The notes: generated by a model not told the origin, from the letters alone. Shown: positions 11,401-23,860, numbered from the stretch's first letter. The stretch: 64,000 nt of DNA from Congeria kusceri (GCA_027627225.1 CM051036.1:42142926-42206925); one strand, 5' to 3'. A program made the numbers and translations.

Positions 11401-14400
11401 CCTTTGTGCGCCATTTTTTCCCAGAATAATCACAAACATGACCAAAGTATTCAGAAATCATTGAACAGAAACAAAACGAAAGTTGCATAATGACGACATC
11501 AAACACAGAATATTATGGAAATACTCGATAAATCGCAATTGGACAGTTGTGGTTTCGTTGAACACATCCAATAAAACTGCTTTTTTTATATGGGTGTCTG
11601 TCATTTCGATACATAACAATTTTGTAACCTTTCGTTTTCGGATGTTTCGTACACATTGATCAGTCATTTCATACCCATGTCAGTCGATCACTTTACGCAC
11701 CGAGTTGGCAGTTTTTTGCGTATTGGGTATTTTAATTGAGTTTTGTTACTCATGAATCATAAAAATAATTGCGTAAAAAGGGGTTTCAGAATTGTGTATT
11801 TACAAAAATACCTGCCTTACCTGTTGTTCTACAATACCAATTTTAAATGACAACAACACTGTAAAGATCTAAACAAAATATATGTTCTATTTTGTTTATG
11901 CTATCCCAAACATTTAAAGTTAATTTCTAGTGTATAAATAATAGTCATTAACATTTACAAGAATTACATAAATTAAATACTGTAATATAATTAAAATAAT
12001 TGTAATAATATTTGTAACTCTAGTATAATTATAAACTGATATTGTCTGCATATGTTTGTCATTAACATGGAATAAGCTAGACTTTAAACTTTGGGAGAAG
12101 TGACTTCTTCTCCAGTAGAAATAGGGAAAAGTTTTCAAACATTAGGAGAAGTTAGAAATGTCATGTTAAATTTCGATAGTCTGTTGATGGCTCATATCAC
12201 AACAATATTATTTTTAGCTTTTGTTTTATTACATTCACAATCAAATCAAAAGAATTATATCAAATACTGGATAATTTAATGCGTCTGCATTAATATGGAA
12301 TCGGTGTGCTGAAAATGCATTTCCTTATGTAATGACTTGACACTACAGATGTTTCCAATTTTCTTCAATGCAGAAAACCCGTATCCACATTGCCATTCAC
12401 ATGCGTATACAACAGTGCACTTTTGTTCGTAACACCCTCCACGTGCACAGCGGTGAACTTCGCTTCAAGATCGGCTGCGTACTGCCACATACAGAGATAA
12501 AAGAACTTAATGATTTTGTCGAGAAATGATTGACAGCGACAACATGAGTTATCAAGAAGTCACAAATTACTCAAGTCAATGAACGTCAAGGTGAATACCG
12601 TCTGTAGTTTTAATTTAACCTATACAAAATATTGTGAATACCAACGAATGACGAACGCACAAAGTAAAAGCAACAAACCACGTAGTCCAAAATATTATTC
12701 GCATTCGCAAAAAATTTATATCGCAAATACATAGCTTTTAATGGTTCAAGCTAATGTTCGTTATTTCTCTTCACTATACTCTAAAAGCGAATGCATGCGG
12801 TTTGATTAAATTTTTACATCAAAAATTTAAGTTATATGTATCTTAAATGGTGCTTTTAACTATCAAAGTCTGTGGCAATTAAAAGTATAATTCAATAAAT
12901 TGTTACGGTATTTCATGTTTAGAAAAAGCTTTAAAATATAATTGTTTTATTTTGGTAATAAATTTGTGTGTTTTTTACGTATTCCGCTAAAACACTATTC
13001 CACCTTATTTTTATTTAAATGTCGTCTGCTCTTCTCTAATATTTTGAAATATTTTCCAATTGAATCAAAAACGTGTTAACAGTACCATCTCCACGTGGAA
13101 ATCATGTATTTCGGCTTCAGATCAAAGTGACCTAGCTGCAAACAACAAAGAGCGTTAACACGGGTGTCGCGCGTGCTCCTTGTCATTTTAACTCTTTGAT
13201 GACGTCAGACGCTTACAGTTTGTAATTTAAGTAGGAGCTAATTTACGCATCGAGTTTTAACGGATTTGTTGCTTTAGTGGTTACGACACTTGAACAGTAG
13301 AAATGTGTCATCTGATTTTAATCGCTTATTAATAGTTTGCAACTGGTGAAAACAAACACGAAGTGTTATGATGTGAAAATGGATACATGTGTTAACAAAA
13401 CAATAAATTATAAATATATACGTGATGCATTCTTTTTGGGATTATTGACAATGGGAGAAAAAGGTTTGTGTAAACATTTGATTTGAAGTTGTAACATTCG
13501 TTTTTTTTCTGTGCCGTAATTCAACAGTCTTCTTATTTTATGTACTGCTGGTTACGTGAAATATAGGGCGAAGTGATTATCGCTTTTTTGCATAAATAAG
13601 GCGAAGTTTCGGTCGGGACGGCTACTTTTTCGCTCAAATCCCCTTGATACTTATTCCCTGAATTAACTCCTATACCAAATGTTAAAAACAAACTTTAATG
13701 GAAATCCAATGTTCGATCAAGCAAGCACTATCATACTTAAATCTCTGTGCTAATTTATTATCTAATGGCAATTCTCAAGATTAAGATTGAGCTATGCATG
13801 GTTTACTAGCAACTGTGAAGTTCTCTTATGATAAATGACTTTAATGAAGTCAAAATTTCTGTCTGTCTGGATGTAGAAAGGAACATCATGGTTCTTTAAA
13901 GAAAGATTATTTACCCAGGCAACTCAAGTTGTTTACTGTAAAGTTTGGCAAAGATAGACAGCGAAAGTGTGCAGTGTGCTACACTCTGTTACATTTCACA
14001 TGAACACCATCTTCAATATCTATGTACATGTACAAGCCAAAACTAAAATCATGTCTTCACAACAGTCTCCACAATAAAGTTTTGGAAGGATTTGTCAATG
14101 CAACAAAAAACATTAAAAGCTTGCCCAAATCTATTTTGGAATGGTTCAAAAAGAACGAAAAAACATCAAGAAACTGCCCCACAAGTGATTTCAAAAATTC
14201 TTCAGCGGAGGAAACAACCCTACCATCTTCAAACAGTTCACAAAAACACCACATTTAAATCAGGTCCCGCCAATTAAAGAAAGCACTACTTATTAACAGC
14301 CATTTCAATATTTGGAAATAAGAGTTTTTTGAGACACGACTGTACTGATATGGTCCATGACTATGAACGTTCTAAAGAGTACTCTGAATCATAACATTCA

Positions 14401-14523
14401 ATATTTAACTAATGGAATCAAAGCTCAAATGCAACAAGCATGCTCAATGGTCAAGAATTTAAGTTCAGACTTTTAACTTTGAGATTCAGAACTGTCCTAG
14501 TCATGAGGCATGGCTATACTGAC
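8414..14523. other. Large AT-rich intron of the coiled-coil gene
   Basis: Lies between two supported exons. No further exon of the required phase 0 was found by eye. A TGACGTCA-like motif (GATGACGTCAGACG) occurs near 13,200 in a slightly GC-richer patch, and a 78-codon plus-strand frame at 14,022-14,258 has no recognisable domain. Small exons could be hidden here. Confidence 0.45.
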
Positions 14524-14673
14524 CTTGTGGGTGGAGGATGTTTTCTGCAGTTTGGACTCGAGCATGTCCACGCGCTCGTTGGCCTCTCTCTCAAGCTCCT
14601 CGACTGTCTGAATGAGGACCTCGTTCTGCTCACTGAGGTCATTCACGTATGCCTGGAGGACACGCACGCGCGC
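14524..14673 (-). CDS. Coiled-coil protein, internal exon
   Basis: This is a 150-nt exon (50 codons, phase 0-0) between the acceptor CCTTCTCAG (just right of 14,673) and the donor AAG/GTCAGT (14,523-14,518). The reading begins ARVRVLQAYVNDLSEQ and continues with regular acidic/leucine heptads (TVEELEREANERVDMLESKL), a strong coiled-coil signature. GC content is well above the flanks. The exon found upstream (20,274-20,331) ends in phase 1, so at least one further exon is probably missed between them, or a weaker in-phase donor is used there. Confidence 0.8.
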
Positions 14674-14894
14674 CTGAGAAGGAATAGAATTGTCAACTTT
14701 TAAAAAGCCAGAAAAAGTCAGTCTCGAACATGAAACAACAAACATGATCACGGTATTTAGAGCTTGTGCACTAAACTCTCATGATACAACCAATAAGCCA
14801 CAGTATGTAAACAGAGTCAAAACAATTGTGTGCTCTAAAAATCTCAACCAGAGTGGTGTACATGTAAACCGATTTGTTATCCTAGGCATTTTGC

Positions 14895-16730
14895 ACCTGA
14901 TGCTAGAGTTGATGACAGACGTATAGTCCGGGTTTCAAGTGAATAACTTAATGAAGTTTTGAAATATTACTACTTTTAATAAAAACTTTCACTTGAAAAG
15001 CTATGTGAAAAGGGGACAGAACTGTTGTCAAAATACAAAACTGGGTTATGTGGATTGTGGTACCTTATGATGTATTTGATGACAAAGTATATTCCAAGTT
15101 TCAAGTGAATATGCTATATTCTTATAAACTTAATGAAGATTTGAAGTTACAAGACTTCTGAATAACAAGAGCTATCAGAGGACTGTGCGCTCGACTATTC
15201 AAAGTATTTAAGTTGGTACATATTTTTTAAAGTGGAAGGGGCATAATTTGTTGAATTTGTTGAAATACATAACTGATTTATGGCAATTATTTCATCAAAT
15301 TATTCAAAGTTTCAACCTTATGTAGTTAATAACACCTTGTGTAGTTTTGAAGTTATAAGAGTTTTGAATATAAACTTTTACCAGAAAATCTATGTGAAAA
15401 AGTGACATAACTCTTTCAAAATGCTCAACAGAGTTATAGGCAGGTTGCCCCTGATACTGGAGTTGATGACAAAGGCATGTTCCTATTTTAAAGGACAAAG
15501 GTATGTTCCTATTTTAAAGTGAATAACTTATGTAGTTCTGAAGTTACAAAAGATTTAAATATAAACTTTAACCAAAAAATCTATGTGAACTAGACATGTG
15601 TCCACAGGACACGGATGCCCCCACATTCCGCTGGTTGTCACAAAACTCTGCTGATCAAAGAAATGCACCAAAATACCCAGGTGCACAAGTTCACATGCTG
15701 ATGAATATGTTTCATCAGTCTAGCAGTTATACTTTTTGAGTTACACACGACACAAATCCAAAAATGTCATTTTTTGCTAAAAGAAGGGTCATAAATCCAC
15801 TGATGGCTGAAAAAACTGCACCAAAATATCCAGGTGCACATGCTGATTAATATGTTTCATCACTCTAGCAGCAATACTTTTTGAGTTACGCGCGACATAA
15901 GTCCAAAAATATCATTTGTTGCTAAAAAAGGGCCATAACTCTGCTGATGTCAGAAAAAACTGCACCAAAATACGCAGGTGCACAAGCCCTGATGCCGATG
16001 AATATGCTTATAAAGTTTCATCACTCTAGCAGTTATACTTTTTGAGTTACGCACGGACGGACGGACGGACGGACAAGGGCAAATCTATATGCTCCCCCTA
16101 TAAGGTGGGGGCATTAAAAGGGGAATAACAAAATACAAAACAGAGTTATAGGGAATGTTGCCCCTGACACTGGAGTTGATGACAAAGGTATATTCAAATT
16201 TTCAAGTGAATAACTTATGTAAGTCTGCAGCTAAAAAACTTTTGAATATAAACTTTAACGAGACAATCTAGGTGAAAAAGGGGCATAACTCTGTCACAAT
16301 ACAAAACACAATAATGGGGAATGTTGCCACTGATACTGGAGTTGATGACAAAGGTATATTCCAAGTTTCAAGTGAATAATTTCTGTAGGTTTGAAGCTAC
16401 AAGACTTTTGAATAAAAAATTTAACAAGTTCAGATGCGAACGCCGAAGACGACACCCGGGGTAGTTGGAAAGCTAGCCTATTCTTTGGATAGTCCAGCTA
16501 AAAACTTGAACCCAAAAATCTATGTACAAAGGGGAATAACTTTGTCAAAATATAAAACATAGTTATGGGGAATGTTGCACTTGCACTTGATGTTGGAATT
16601 GATGACAAAGATACATGCAAAGTTTCAAGTGAATAACATCATTAGTTTTGAAGTTACAAGACTTCTGAATTTACACTTGAACAAAGTTTAGACGTGGACG
16701 CCGATGCCAGTTAAAGTAGGAAAGCCCACC
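14895..16730 (+). repeat. Degenerate tandem array, period about 165 bp, with a nested element
   Basis: The phrase GGAGTTGATGACAAAGGTAT and its neighbours (TTCAAGTGAATAACTTATGT, GGGGCATAACTCTGTCA) recur with variation at about 14,900, 15,460, 16,170, 16,335 and 16,600. The array is interrupted by a distinct element at about 15,597-16,120. It is noncoding. Confidence 0.75.
15597..16120. mobile_element. Nonautonomous repeat with GGAC tetranucleotide run, nested in the array
   Basis: It begins ACATGTGTCCACAGGACACG and ends in GGTGGGGGCATTAAAAG. The subterminal ATGCCCCCAC and GTGGGGGCAT are inverted copies. Inside are three diverged units of about 125 bp (GCACCAAAATA...CAGGTGCACA...TTTTTGAGTTACGC) and a (GGAC)n run near 16,057. 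A related CCCCCAC...GTGGGAGGCAT sequence occurs at about 37,650. Confidence 0.65.
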
Positions 16731-17523
16731 AGGGCCTTCCCCAGGCCGTTTTATTAAATGTTAATTTGAACATATCCGGGGCGCCTAAAATTTGTATTGT
16801 GCTTATAAACATCGCCCTGGGCGCGTGTATTTTATCAATTAATGAGCTGTGTTGACTGCAGCAGACCGACCATTCCTGCTGTGAAAGCTAATCCCTTACG
16901 TCACATGGCCGTTTTTCACTCGAGAAACATGTACACCCGCTCAATAAAGTCGGTGAAGGATCAAAGCGAGTGTCACTTTGCAGTTATTCCTAAGCCGCAA
17001 TCAGTCACCATGACGCTTTTGATTTGAAAAGTCTAGAGGTATACCGTTTAAACGATGATGTTTCGTTTATTTCATTTCGTTAAAACATTTACACACAACT
17101 GAAAATGTGTTAGCCTTAAATTTAAGAGCTAAAACCAGATAACGTCATTTGACACGTGCCGCAAAAAACTTTCGAGGTAGGGAGAGGATACCCCTCCAGA
17201 ACCCACCCCTATCGGGAACGGGGCGCCGGAACAAATATCCAGGGGAAAGCACTGGCCCACATATTCTTCGAATAGTCAAAATAAAAATTCTGAGCTCATA
17301 TAATTTTACCTTATTTCTGTACAATTTGACTGTTTACAATATGTGTGTATTTAAAAATATATATGAATTCTGTAATAATTGCCCAAATTTATAACAAGCC
17401 ATGTTTTTTACGGTTATTAATAATTAATTTGTTCAACTTCACAATCACAATTCAGCTTTACAAACACAAACATTAAACTGCCAAAAAAAAAAGAAAGAAA
17501 TCACATAACTGGATTATTGTTAA
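16731..17523. other. Noncoding stretch between repeats
   Basis: Contains a GC-richer patch at 16,800-17,000 and 17,140-17,260 and an A-run near 17,486. Short frames here have no supporting splice sites or domains. Confidence 0.4.
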
Positions 17524-18863
17524 ACAAGAGGGCCCTGAGGGCCCCAGGACGCTCACCTGAGACCTTGTAACCCAATTGGAATTTGCATCCCAGAGGCGTG
17601 GCTTATTTTTATCCCAGGGGCATAAGTTGAACAACCTTGAACAAACCTCTGGGCCTTACGGTTTCAGGTAAAGATTTTTTAAGTCATTTTGCTATTTAAG
17701 TCTATATAAACCATGTGACCCCTCGAGGGGTGGCCAGATTTGACCCCAGGGGCATAATTTGAACAATCTTTGGAGAGGACCACTATGCAATGTTACGTAC
17801 CAAATATAGGAAAGCTGTGGGCCTTGCGGTTTCAGGTAAAGATTTTTTAAGTCATTTTGCTATTTAAGTCTATATAAACCATGTGACCCCTCAGTGGGTG
17901 GCCAGATTTGACCCCAGGGGCATAATTTGAACAATCTTTGGAGAGGACCACTATGCAAGGTTACGTAACAAATATAGGAAAGCTGTGGGCCTTGCCGTTT
18001 CAGAGGAGAAGATTTTTAAAGTCATTTGCTATTTAAGTCTATATAAACAATGAGACCCCCGGGGCGTGGCCAGTTTTGACCCCAGGGGCATAATTTGAAC
18101 ATTCTTTGTAAAGGACCACTATACAATGTTACATACCAAATATGAAACCTCTAGGCCTAACGGTCTCAGAGGAGACGAATTTTAAAGCCATTTTGCTATT
18201 TAAGTCTATAATAACCATGTGACCAATCGGGTGTGGTCTGTTTTGGCCCATGGGGCATAATTTGAACAATCTTTGTAGAGTACCACTATAGGATGTTACA
18301 TACCAAATATGAAACCTCTGGGCCTTGTGGTTTCAGAGGAGGAGATTTTAAAAGTCATTTTGCTATATATTCTATATAAACCATGAGACCCCCGGGGCGT
18401 GGCCAGTTTTGACCCCAGGGGCATAATTTGAACAATCTTTGTAGAGGACCACTATAGGTTGTTATATACCAAATATGAAACCTCTGGGCCTTGTGGTTTC
18501 AGAGGAGATTTTAAAAGTCATTTTGCTATATATTCTATATAAAAAATGTGACCCCCGAGGCGTGGCCCGTTTTGACCCCAGGGGCATAATTTGAACAATC
18601 TTTGTAGAGGACCTCTAGAGGATGTCACATATCAAATATGAAAGGTCTGAGCCTTGCGGTTTCATAGAAGAAGTTTTCACTTTTTAAATCTATTTTTAGC
18701 TCTGGTGACCTACATATTCAGCGGACAGGAAAAATTTGAACAACTTTGAAAGAGGTCCACCCAAGGATCATTCCTGTGAAGTTTGGTGACAATCTGCCAA
18801 GCGGTTTAGGAGGAGACAAGCACAAAAGCACGACGGACACTTTGTGCTCAGGTGAGCTAAAAA
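17524..18863 (+). mobile_element. Repeat element with about six internal units of about 190 bp
   Basis: The left end is AAGAGGGCCCTGAGGGCCCC followed by GCTCACCTGAG. The right end is GTGCTCAGGTGAGCTAAAAA, the complement of the left GCTCACCTGAG. Between them units recur with ACCCCAGGGGCATAATTTGA, GAGGACCACTAT and ATTTAAGTCTATATAAACCA. It is noncoding. A member in the opposite orientation lies at 45,590-46,621. Confidence 0.75.
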
Positions 18864-19843
18864 GCAACTATGCTTATTTGCCTTCAAGATACCCAGTTTA
18901 TCACGGATTAAATTTCTTCTACCCGGTATTTACAATCATGTCAATGTTATTTGTAATTATATGGCATTGATTTCACTCCATTGGACACTCAATAAACCTA
19001 TTTGTGCTATTAATTTTATGGGGCAATGGTCGTATTAGTGCCTATTATGGGCCGTGTGTGGATCAATCCCATTGTGATATTGTTATCAGCCTTAAACATG
19101 CAGTTTAAATATTCCGACAACCAGTTGTAAAATGAAAAATGGCACAGGTTTCAAATTTTATTCATTAATAATGCTCTAGTATACAAGGCCACACTTCTAA
19201 AATCAATCACCCTCATGTATATTAAATAAGCTTTACAAATGAACCATGTAAGTTATAGTATAAATGATAATTAGTGTACAAGCTTCAGGTTTCACATCCC
19301 TTAATAGAATTTTATTTCACATGGGTTATAATACTTGTTAGCTTAGATCCTGATTTTCTTGACATCTTTTGAAATTTTACCACCATTTGAATTTAAATTT
19401 CATCGGAAATGGATTCCTAACAGGGCTTTCATTAACTTTTGAAATCTGGAAGTTTGAATTTCCTAGCCTCTGATTTTGGAAGTTTTTCTCATAGTATTTG
19501 GAAGTTTTGACAGTATTGCGTGACATAAGTCCTGAGCATTTCAGAAATGTAATAAAGTATAAAATTCAAGGTTTGTTTAAGGTCATTTCTTGTTCATCAG
19601 GTGTTCATAATATGCCAATGTATTCAGTTAAAGAGGTATACATTGAGATGAGCCACATTTTTTTTCTAACTTGTTCATCCTTACATAATGAAACCTCCAT
19701 GGCTGCAATTTTGGAAGTCCTGAAACTTCCATGGTTGCAATTTTGGAAGTCCTGTGACAAAATCTGGGAGTAAATCACTCCTAAACTTCCCTGTCCCTAA
19801 GTAAACCGACACCCAGTAAAATTTATGCAACCACTTAATGCAA
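18864..19843. other. Noncoding stretch
   Basis: Near 19,690-19,760 a phrase of about 30 bp (CTCCATGGCTGCAATTTTGG / TTCCATGGTTGCAATTTTGG) is tandemly repeated. Nothing else is supported. Confidence 0.4.
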
Positions 19844-20108
19844 ATGTGGCGTGTCGTGGGAAAACCGGACTTAATGCATGTGCGTAAAGTGTCGTACTGG
19901 ATTAGCCTGTGCAGTCCGCACAGGCTAATCCGGGAGGGCACTTTCCGCCTACAGTGGATTTATGTTTAGAAGAGACCTCCTTGAAACAGCAAATACCATA
20001 AAAGCGGAAAGTGCCGTCCTGGATTAGCCTGTGCGGACTGCACAGGGCTAATCCGGGACGACACTTTACGCACATGCATTATGACCGGTTTTCTCATGAC
20101 GCGCCACA
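19844..20108. mobile_element. Palindromic MITE, copy 5
   Basis: This is a full-length copy of about 265 bp with ends ATGTGGCGTGTCGTGGG and CATGACGCGCCACAA. It lies about 165 bp left of the short exon at 20,274-20,331, in the intron just past its donor. Confidence 0.9.
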
Positions 20109-20273
20109 AATTATCAACCTTATTCTTGTACTTAATAACCATGCATGTTATTCTGCACAATATTATATGGAAAGTTATGGATTTGGTAAAAAAAAAAAAT
20201 ATATTTAATTGTAAATGCATTCAGGATTTCGATTACTATATACAAAAATCATAAAATTAATTAAAGCATATAC

Positions 20274-20331
20274 CTGAATTTACAGTCTTATTGTTTTCTG
20301 TTTCACTCGCTTCTTTAAATTCTTGCATGGC
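20274..20331 (-). CDS. Coiled-coil protein gene, short exon 2
   Basis: This is a 58-nt exon from the acceptor TTTTAACAG to the donor CAG/GTATAT. Entered in phase 0, as the first exon requires, it reads AMQEFKEASETENNKTVNS plus one base. The other two frames contain stops. The charged helical composition matches the rest of the protein. It ends in phase 1, whereas the exon at 14,524-14,673 starts in phase 0. Either an exon of 3n+2 nt lies between them, or the alternative donor ACT/GTAAAT eight codon positions earlier in the exon's tail is used. Confidence 0.55.
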
Positions 20332-22007
20332 CTGTTAAAAGTTCATTTTTGGGAAACCTATATTTAATGTTGTCTGTTGTATTGTCATATGAAGCATAAT
20401 GTCAATTAGAAAACAATGGATAATCAACTGAAAATCTTTCAGTTTATTTGAACAAACTTCAAAATTCAATAATAACTTCACATTCAATATGCATAATGCT
20501 GGGATTAGGTACAAAACTGGCTAGTTAGTGATACATTAATGAACCCTTAAATTAAACTGAATTGATTGACATAACTGAAAAACTATATTATTACACTAAG
20601 TGCTTTGAAATGCAACATGACGGTGAAATATGATTTTTTTCTCATGTTTCTGTCTTTGAAGTCATTAAAGCCTTTTTACCATATACAGTTTCATAACAGG
20701 GCCTTTTCACCCTATACAGTTTAAGGGCTTAATATAGGCATCATCCCAGAGCAAAATGTCTCATGCATTTTCCTAAAAGTTTACTTAACACAAGGATTTT
20801 TGACCCCCTTTACTGAATTTGTTGCTATTATCATTTTCCAAGAAACACATGGCCTTGGCCTCTTAAAGAAAAAAAGTCCTGCATTTATTAGCATTTTTTG
20901 CTAAAATCACATTATCCTGTAAAACAAGAAAACTGCAAATAGTTGCATGGAAATAAGTGCGTGGTGCCCAGATACCAGAAACGATCATCAAGAGTATCAG
21001 TCACAAAAATTATTATAACACTAGTACAAACAATTTCCAGAACAATTCTAATAATAATAAAACCTTTGGATACAAACAAATATAACACACATTTGTACAT
21101 TTGCATTTGTAAATCTTATAACATACAACGCCGGATATCTTAAATGCTCGATACACTGACATATTCCGTAATTAAGTAAGTTGTAACAACACACATGGGC
21201 CATCATCGAAACCCATGTTCGCTAAATTATGATATGCTTCTTGGTCAGACCGTGGGAGATTAGGCTAGCAAAACTTCGTACTCAAGAAAAATTAATGAGA
21301 TGTCTCATTGGTTCCATGTCAGTCTGAGAATTCAACCAATGAAGCAACGTGTTATTAAAACTGTTACATGTAGGGGTTGTTGGCTTTTACCATTCACATT
21401 TACCATTGTCCTACACGCGATCCATGAAGCAATACGAAAGCAGGCATGTAGAAAGTGGGCAGACCCAGAGAACGGATAAGAAAGCAGTTTAATTACCATG
21501 AATACCATGCAGGAATGTATATGCCTACACATCAGTTTTTGAGCGGTGTGTACACAATAACATAGTAACCGGTCAACTTATAATTGTTTTCCAGACTTCA
21601 TTCAAAAGGTATTTAAATGGTACATGTAATCGGTCATCAGGTGGCTCATCATATATTTTTTTATAGAAAACGAACTTTTGACAGTCAATTCTCCCACAGT
21701 ATATAATGTAGTAACAACTGGCTGATACCATCTTAACTCAAGTTTGTGTTCTGCATCTAAGCATTAAGAATCGGGAGTCGGGACCTACAGTCCATACTGA
21801 TTCCATAAGGCCATGTTTGGAATGCCTTGTTCAGGTTTTTGAGTCACTCCCACATTTATAAACTAAACAACCAACAACCTGCATGTGCACTCTATTTGAT
21901 AAATATCATATAAAGTTGTAATAATGGGTCATAATCCAGGCAGAAATCTAATATGTAATGATAAAGTTTGGCGCTTATAAGTTAGCTATATTATTCCACA
22001 TATGAAA
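20332..22007. other. First intron of the coiled-coil gene
   Basis: AT-rich, between the first coding exon and the short exon 2. No structured repeat or RNA gene seen. Confidence 0.5.
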
Positions 22008-22097
22008 ATTGTTAGTACAAAATTGATTTAAAAACCAAAGGCTTACCTTGGTATTGTTAGTACAAAATTGATTTAAAAACCAAAGGCTTACCTTGGT
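22008..22097 (+). repeat. Perfect 45-bp tandem duplication spanning a splice donor
   Basis: Copies at 22,008-22,052 and 22,053-22,097 are identical. Each contains the last six exon bases and the donor GTAAGC (minus strand) of the first coding exon of the coiled-coil gene. The unit length is a multiple of three and the read-through contains no stop. Confidence 0.95.
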
Positions 22098-22259
22098 ATT
22101 CTCTTCACCATTATGTTCACCCTCCTCCAAGCGTTTCAATCTCCCCTCATACAGGCCTTTAAACTCCCCTAAAAGATTCTGCATTTGTCCCCCTTCACCA
22201 TTTCTAGACAACGTTCTCCTAGCAGTTATGATGCTTTCTCCACTACGACTTTCTGCCAT
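22092..22259 (-). CDS. Coiled-coil protein gene, first coding exon
   Basis: An ATG at 22,259 opens 56 codons (MAESRSGESIITARRTLSRN, then a charged helical part including LLGEFKGLYEGRLKRLEEGE). It ends in phase 0 at the donor AAG/GTAAGC (22,091-22,086). The protein starts with a Ser/Arg-rich, probably disordered, leader and has no signal peptide, which suggests a cytosolic or cytoskeletal protein. The donor region lies in a perfect 45-bp tandem duplication, so an identical donor occurs 45 bp downstream. Using it would add 15 codons without a stop. The neighbouring upstream DNA contains CCAAT motifs consistent with a promoter. Confidence 0.7.
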
Positions 22260-22620
22260 TATGCACGAAATAACACTGAAATGCTAAAATCCCATAGCAG
22301 TAAAATGTGTGCAAGTTTAATTAAGAATTTAACATTAAAATGTTAACAATTTAATTTAAGTAAACTCCCGTCTGAGTGTGTTTTCTTTCTTACAGAGGAA
22401 GAGCTTCACGACCGAAATTAGATAAAAGTCTCTCTATGATTGGTTTACTGGTTTTGGAAGGATTATTTGAACCAATGAAAGGAGGCGTACTTTCACTAGT
22501 CATTGTTTTCATTGGATTCACTGAACCTAATTTTCCACATCTCGAAAAAAGCATGATTCCTGTTGATAAATTTATATCTGACCACACTGCATATTGATTA
22601 ACTGTTTAACACACGATATG
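22260..22620 (-). promoter_or_regulatory. Likely promoter / 5' region of the coiled-coil gene
   Basis: This region lies directly upstream of the ATG at 22,259. It contains three CCAAT-type pentamers within 80 bp: ATTGG at 22,439-22,443, CCAAT at 22,472-22,476 and ATTGG at 22,511-22,515. Clustered CCAAT boxes are common in animal promoters. No clear TATA box or start site can be fixed by eye. This is inference from position and motif. Confidence 0.35.
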
Positions 22621-23100
22621 CTGTAATCAGCTGAGTATGAAATAAAGGCCTTTTAACTCGAGTATTAAACACTAGTTCGAATGACATGTTTTATCCTGTT
22701 AAAAATCAATCGATGCAAGGGAGCATACTATTTACAAAGCCGCCCTTTGTACGACTTACTTCCCTTTGATGCTCGTGCATTTTACGCGTGTCATTGGCGC
22801 TGTACTGTAAAATTAATCGTCAAGCATTTCAAATATAAACTTAAGGTTGCAGACCAATTATCAATGCATGTAAGTTTAGTTACTGGTCACCATACCCGGG
22901 ACTGCAGGGTGTCCACCACACTAGGACAGCACATAACCATACTAACATGAAAAAGATAGGTTTTTTCAGTAAAACAACTGCTGTAATTCAAAATTACTAC
23001 CAACTTCAATGTATATGCATTATGCAGGGCCGAACGCAGACCAGGCTTGGCCGGGGGGGGGGGGAGGCTGGACTAAGATGATGTAGAATTGGTAGTGACA

Positions 23101-23275
23101 GTAATTTTAGCAGCAGTTGCACCATCAGCAGCAGTTGTTGTAGTGGTGGTGGTAGCAACAGCACCAATTATAGCAATAATTTAACAACAGCAGCAGCAGC
23201 AGTAGTAGAATTAGAAGTAGTAGTTGCAGCAGCAGCTGCAGTACTACTGTAGAATCAGCAGCAGCAGCAGTAATC
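23101..23275. repeat. Trinucleotide-rich tract (CAG/TAG/GTT)
   Basis: Imperfect triplet runs, including (CAG)5-type stretches and interspersed AGTAGT. It is preceded by a run of about 13 G at 23,051. Low-complexity sequence, no open coding context recognised. Confidence 0.8.
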
Positions 23276-23699
23276 GAGGTGTTTTTTTAAATACCAATGA
23301 CTGATTATAAAAAATTATGGACCTTAAAAGACCTCGCAAATTAAAAAAAGCAGAAAAAACAACAGTTTATAATATATTGGGAATGGTCATTTGTGATGGC
23401 TTTAACTAGTTTTGATCCATGTTTTTTTTTTTCATTTTATGTTAATAGGACTGTTTCAACTGTCGTACATAAAATTCGACAAAGGACATCTTTTTTGACC
23501 AAATAAAACGCAAGTCTATACATCTGTGATTTATTATACCCTATAACAAAATAGGGTATATACCATATACTATATAGCAGCGACCATATGTAGATATATC
23601 TTTGCAAATTTGAAATCACAAGCTTTTCAACCTAAATTGACTTTCACATGGATTGTTTCCGTATCTATGGGGGTAATTATATTATATAACATTATTGTA

Positions 23700-23860
23700 A
23701 GCAAGCAAGTTACTAACTAGCTAACTAACTAACGAAGTTCTTTATTATAGTAACATGTGTACAAGTAACGAAATATACACATCAAACCATGATACATGAA
23801 TACACCCGGCCCACCGGGCCTATAAGTCACCTGGCTATCAATACAAAATTAAATTCGTAT
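23700..23860 (-). mobile_element. Probable 3' end of a non-LTR retroelement
   Basis: Read on the minus strand, the segment ends AATAAAGAACTTCG followed by (TTAG)n-like repeats. A 3' terminus of a LINE or SINE with a simple-repeat tail looks like this. No reverse transcriptase coding sequence is present. Confidence 0.4.

Noticed and set aside
14440..14703. 87-codon plus-strand frame
   Set aside because: It is the antisense shadow of the coiled-coil exon at 14,524-14,673, whose splice sites and composition fit the minus strand.
17524..18863. Regular repeats that could suggest a CRISPR array or a coding repeat protein
   Set aside because: Units are about 190 bp, diverged and contiguous with no unique spacers, with no open frame through them, and the window is clearly animal DNA.
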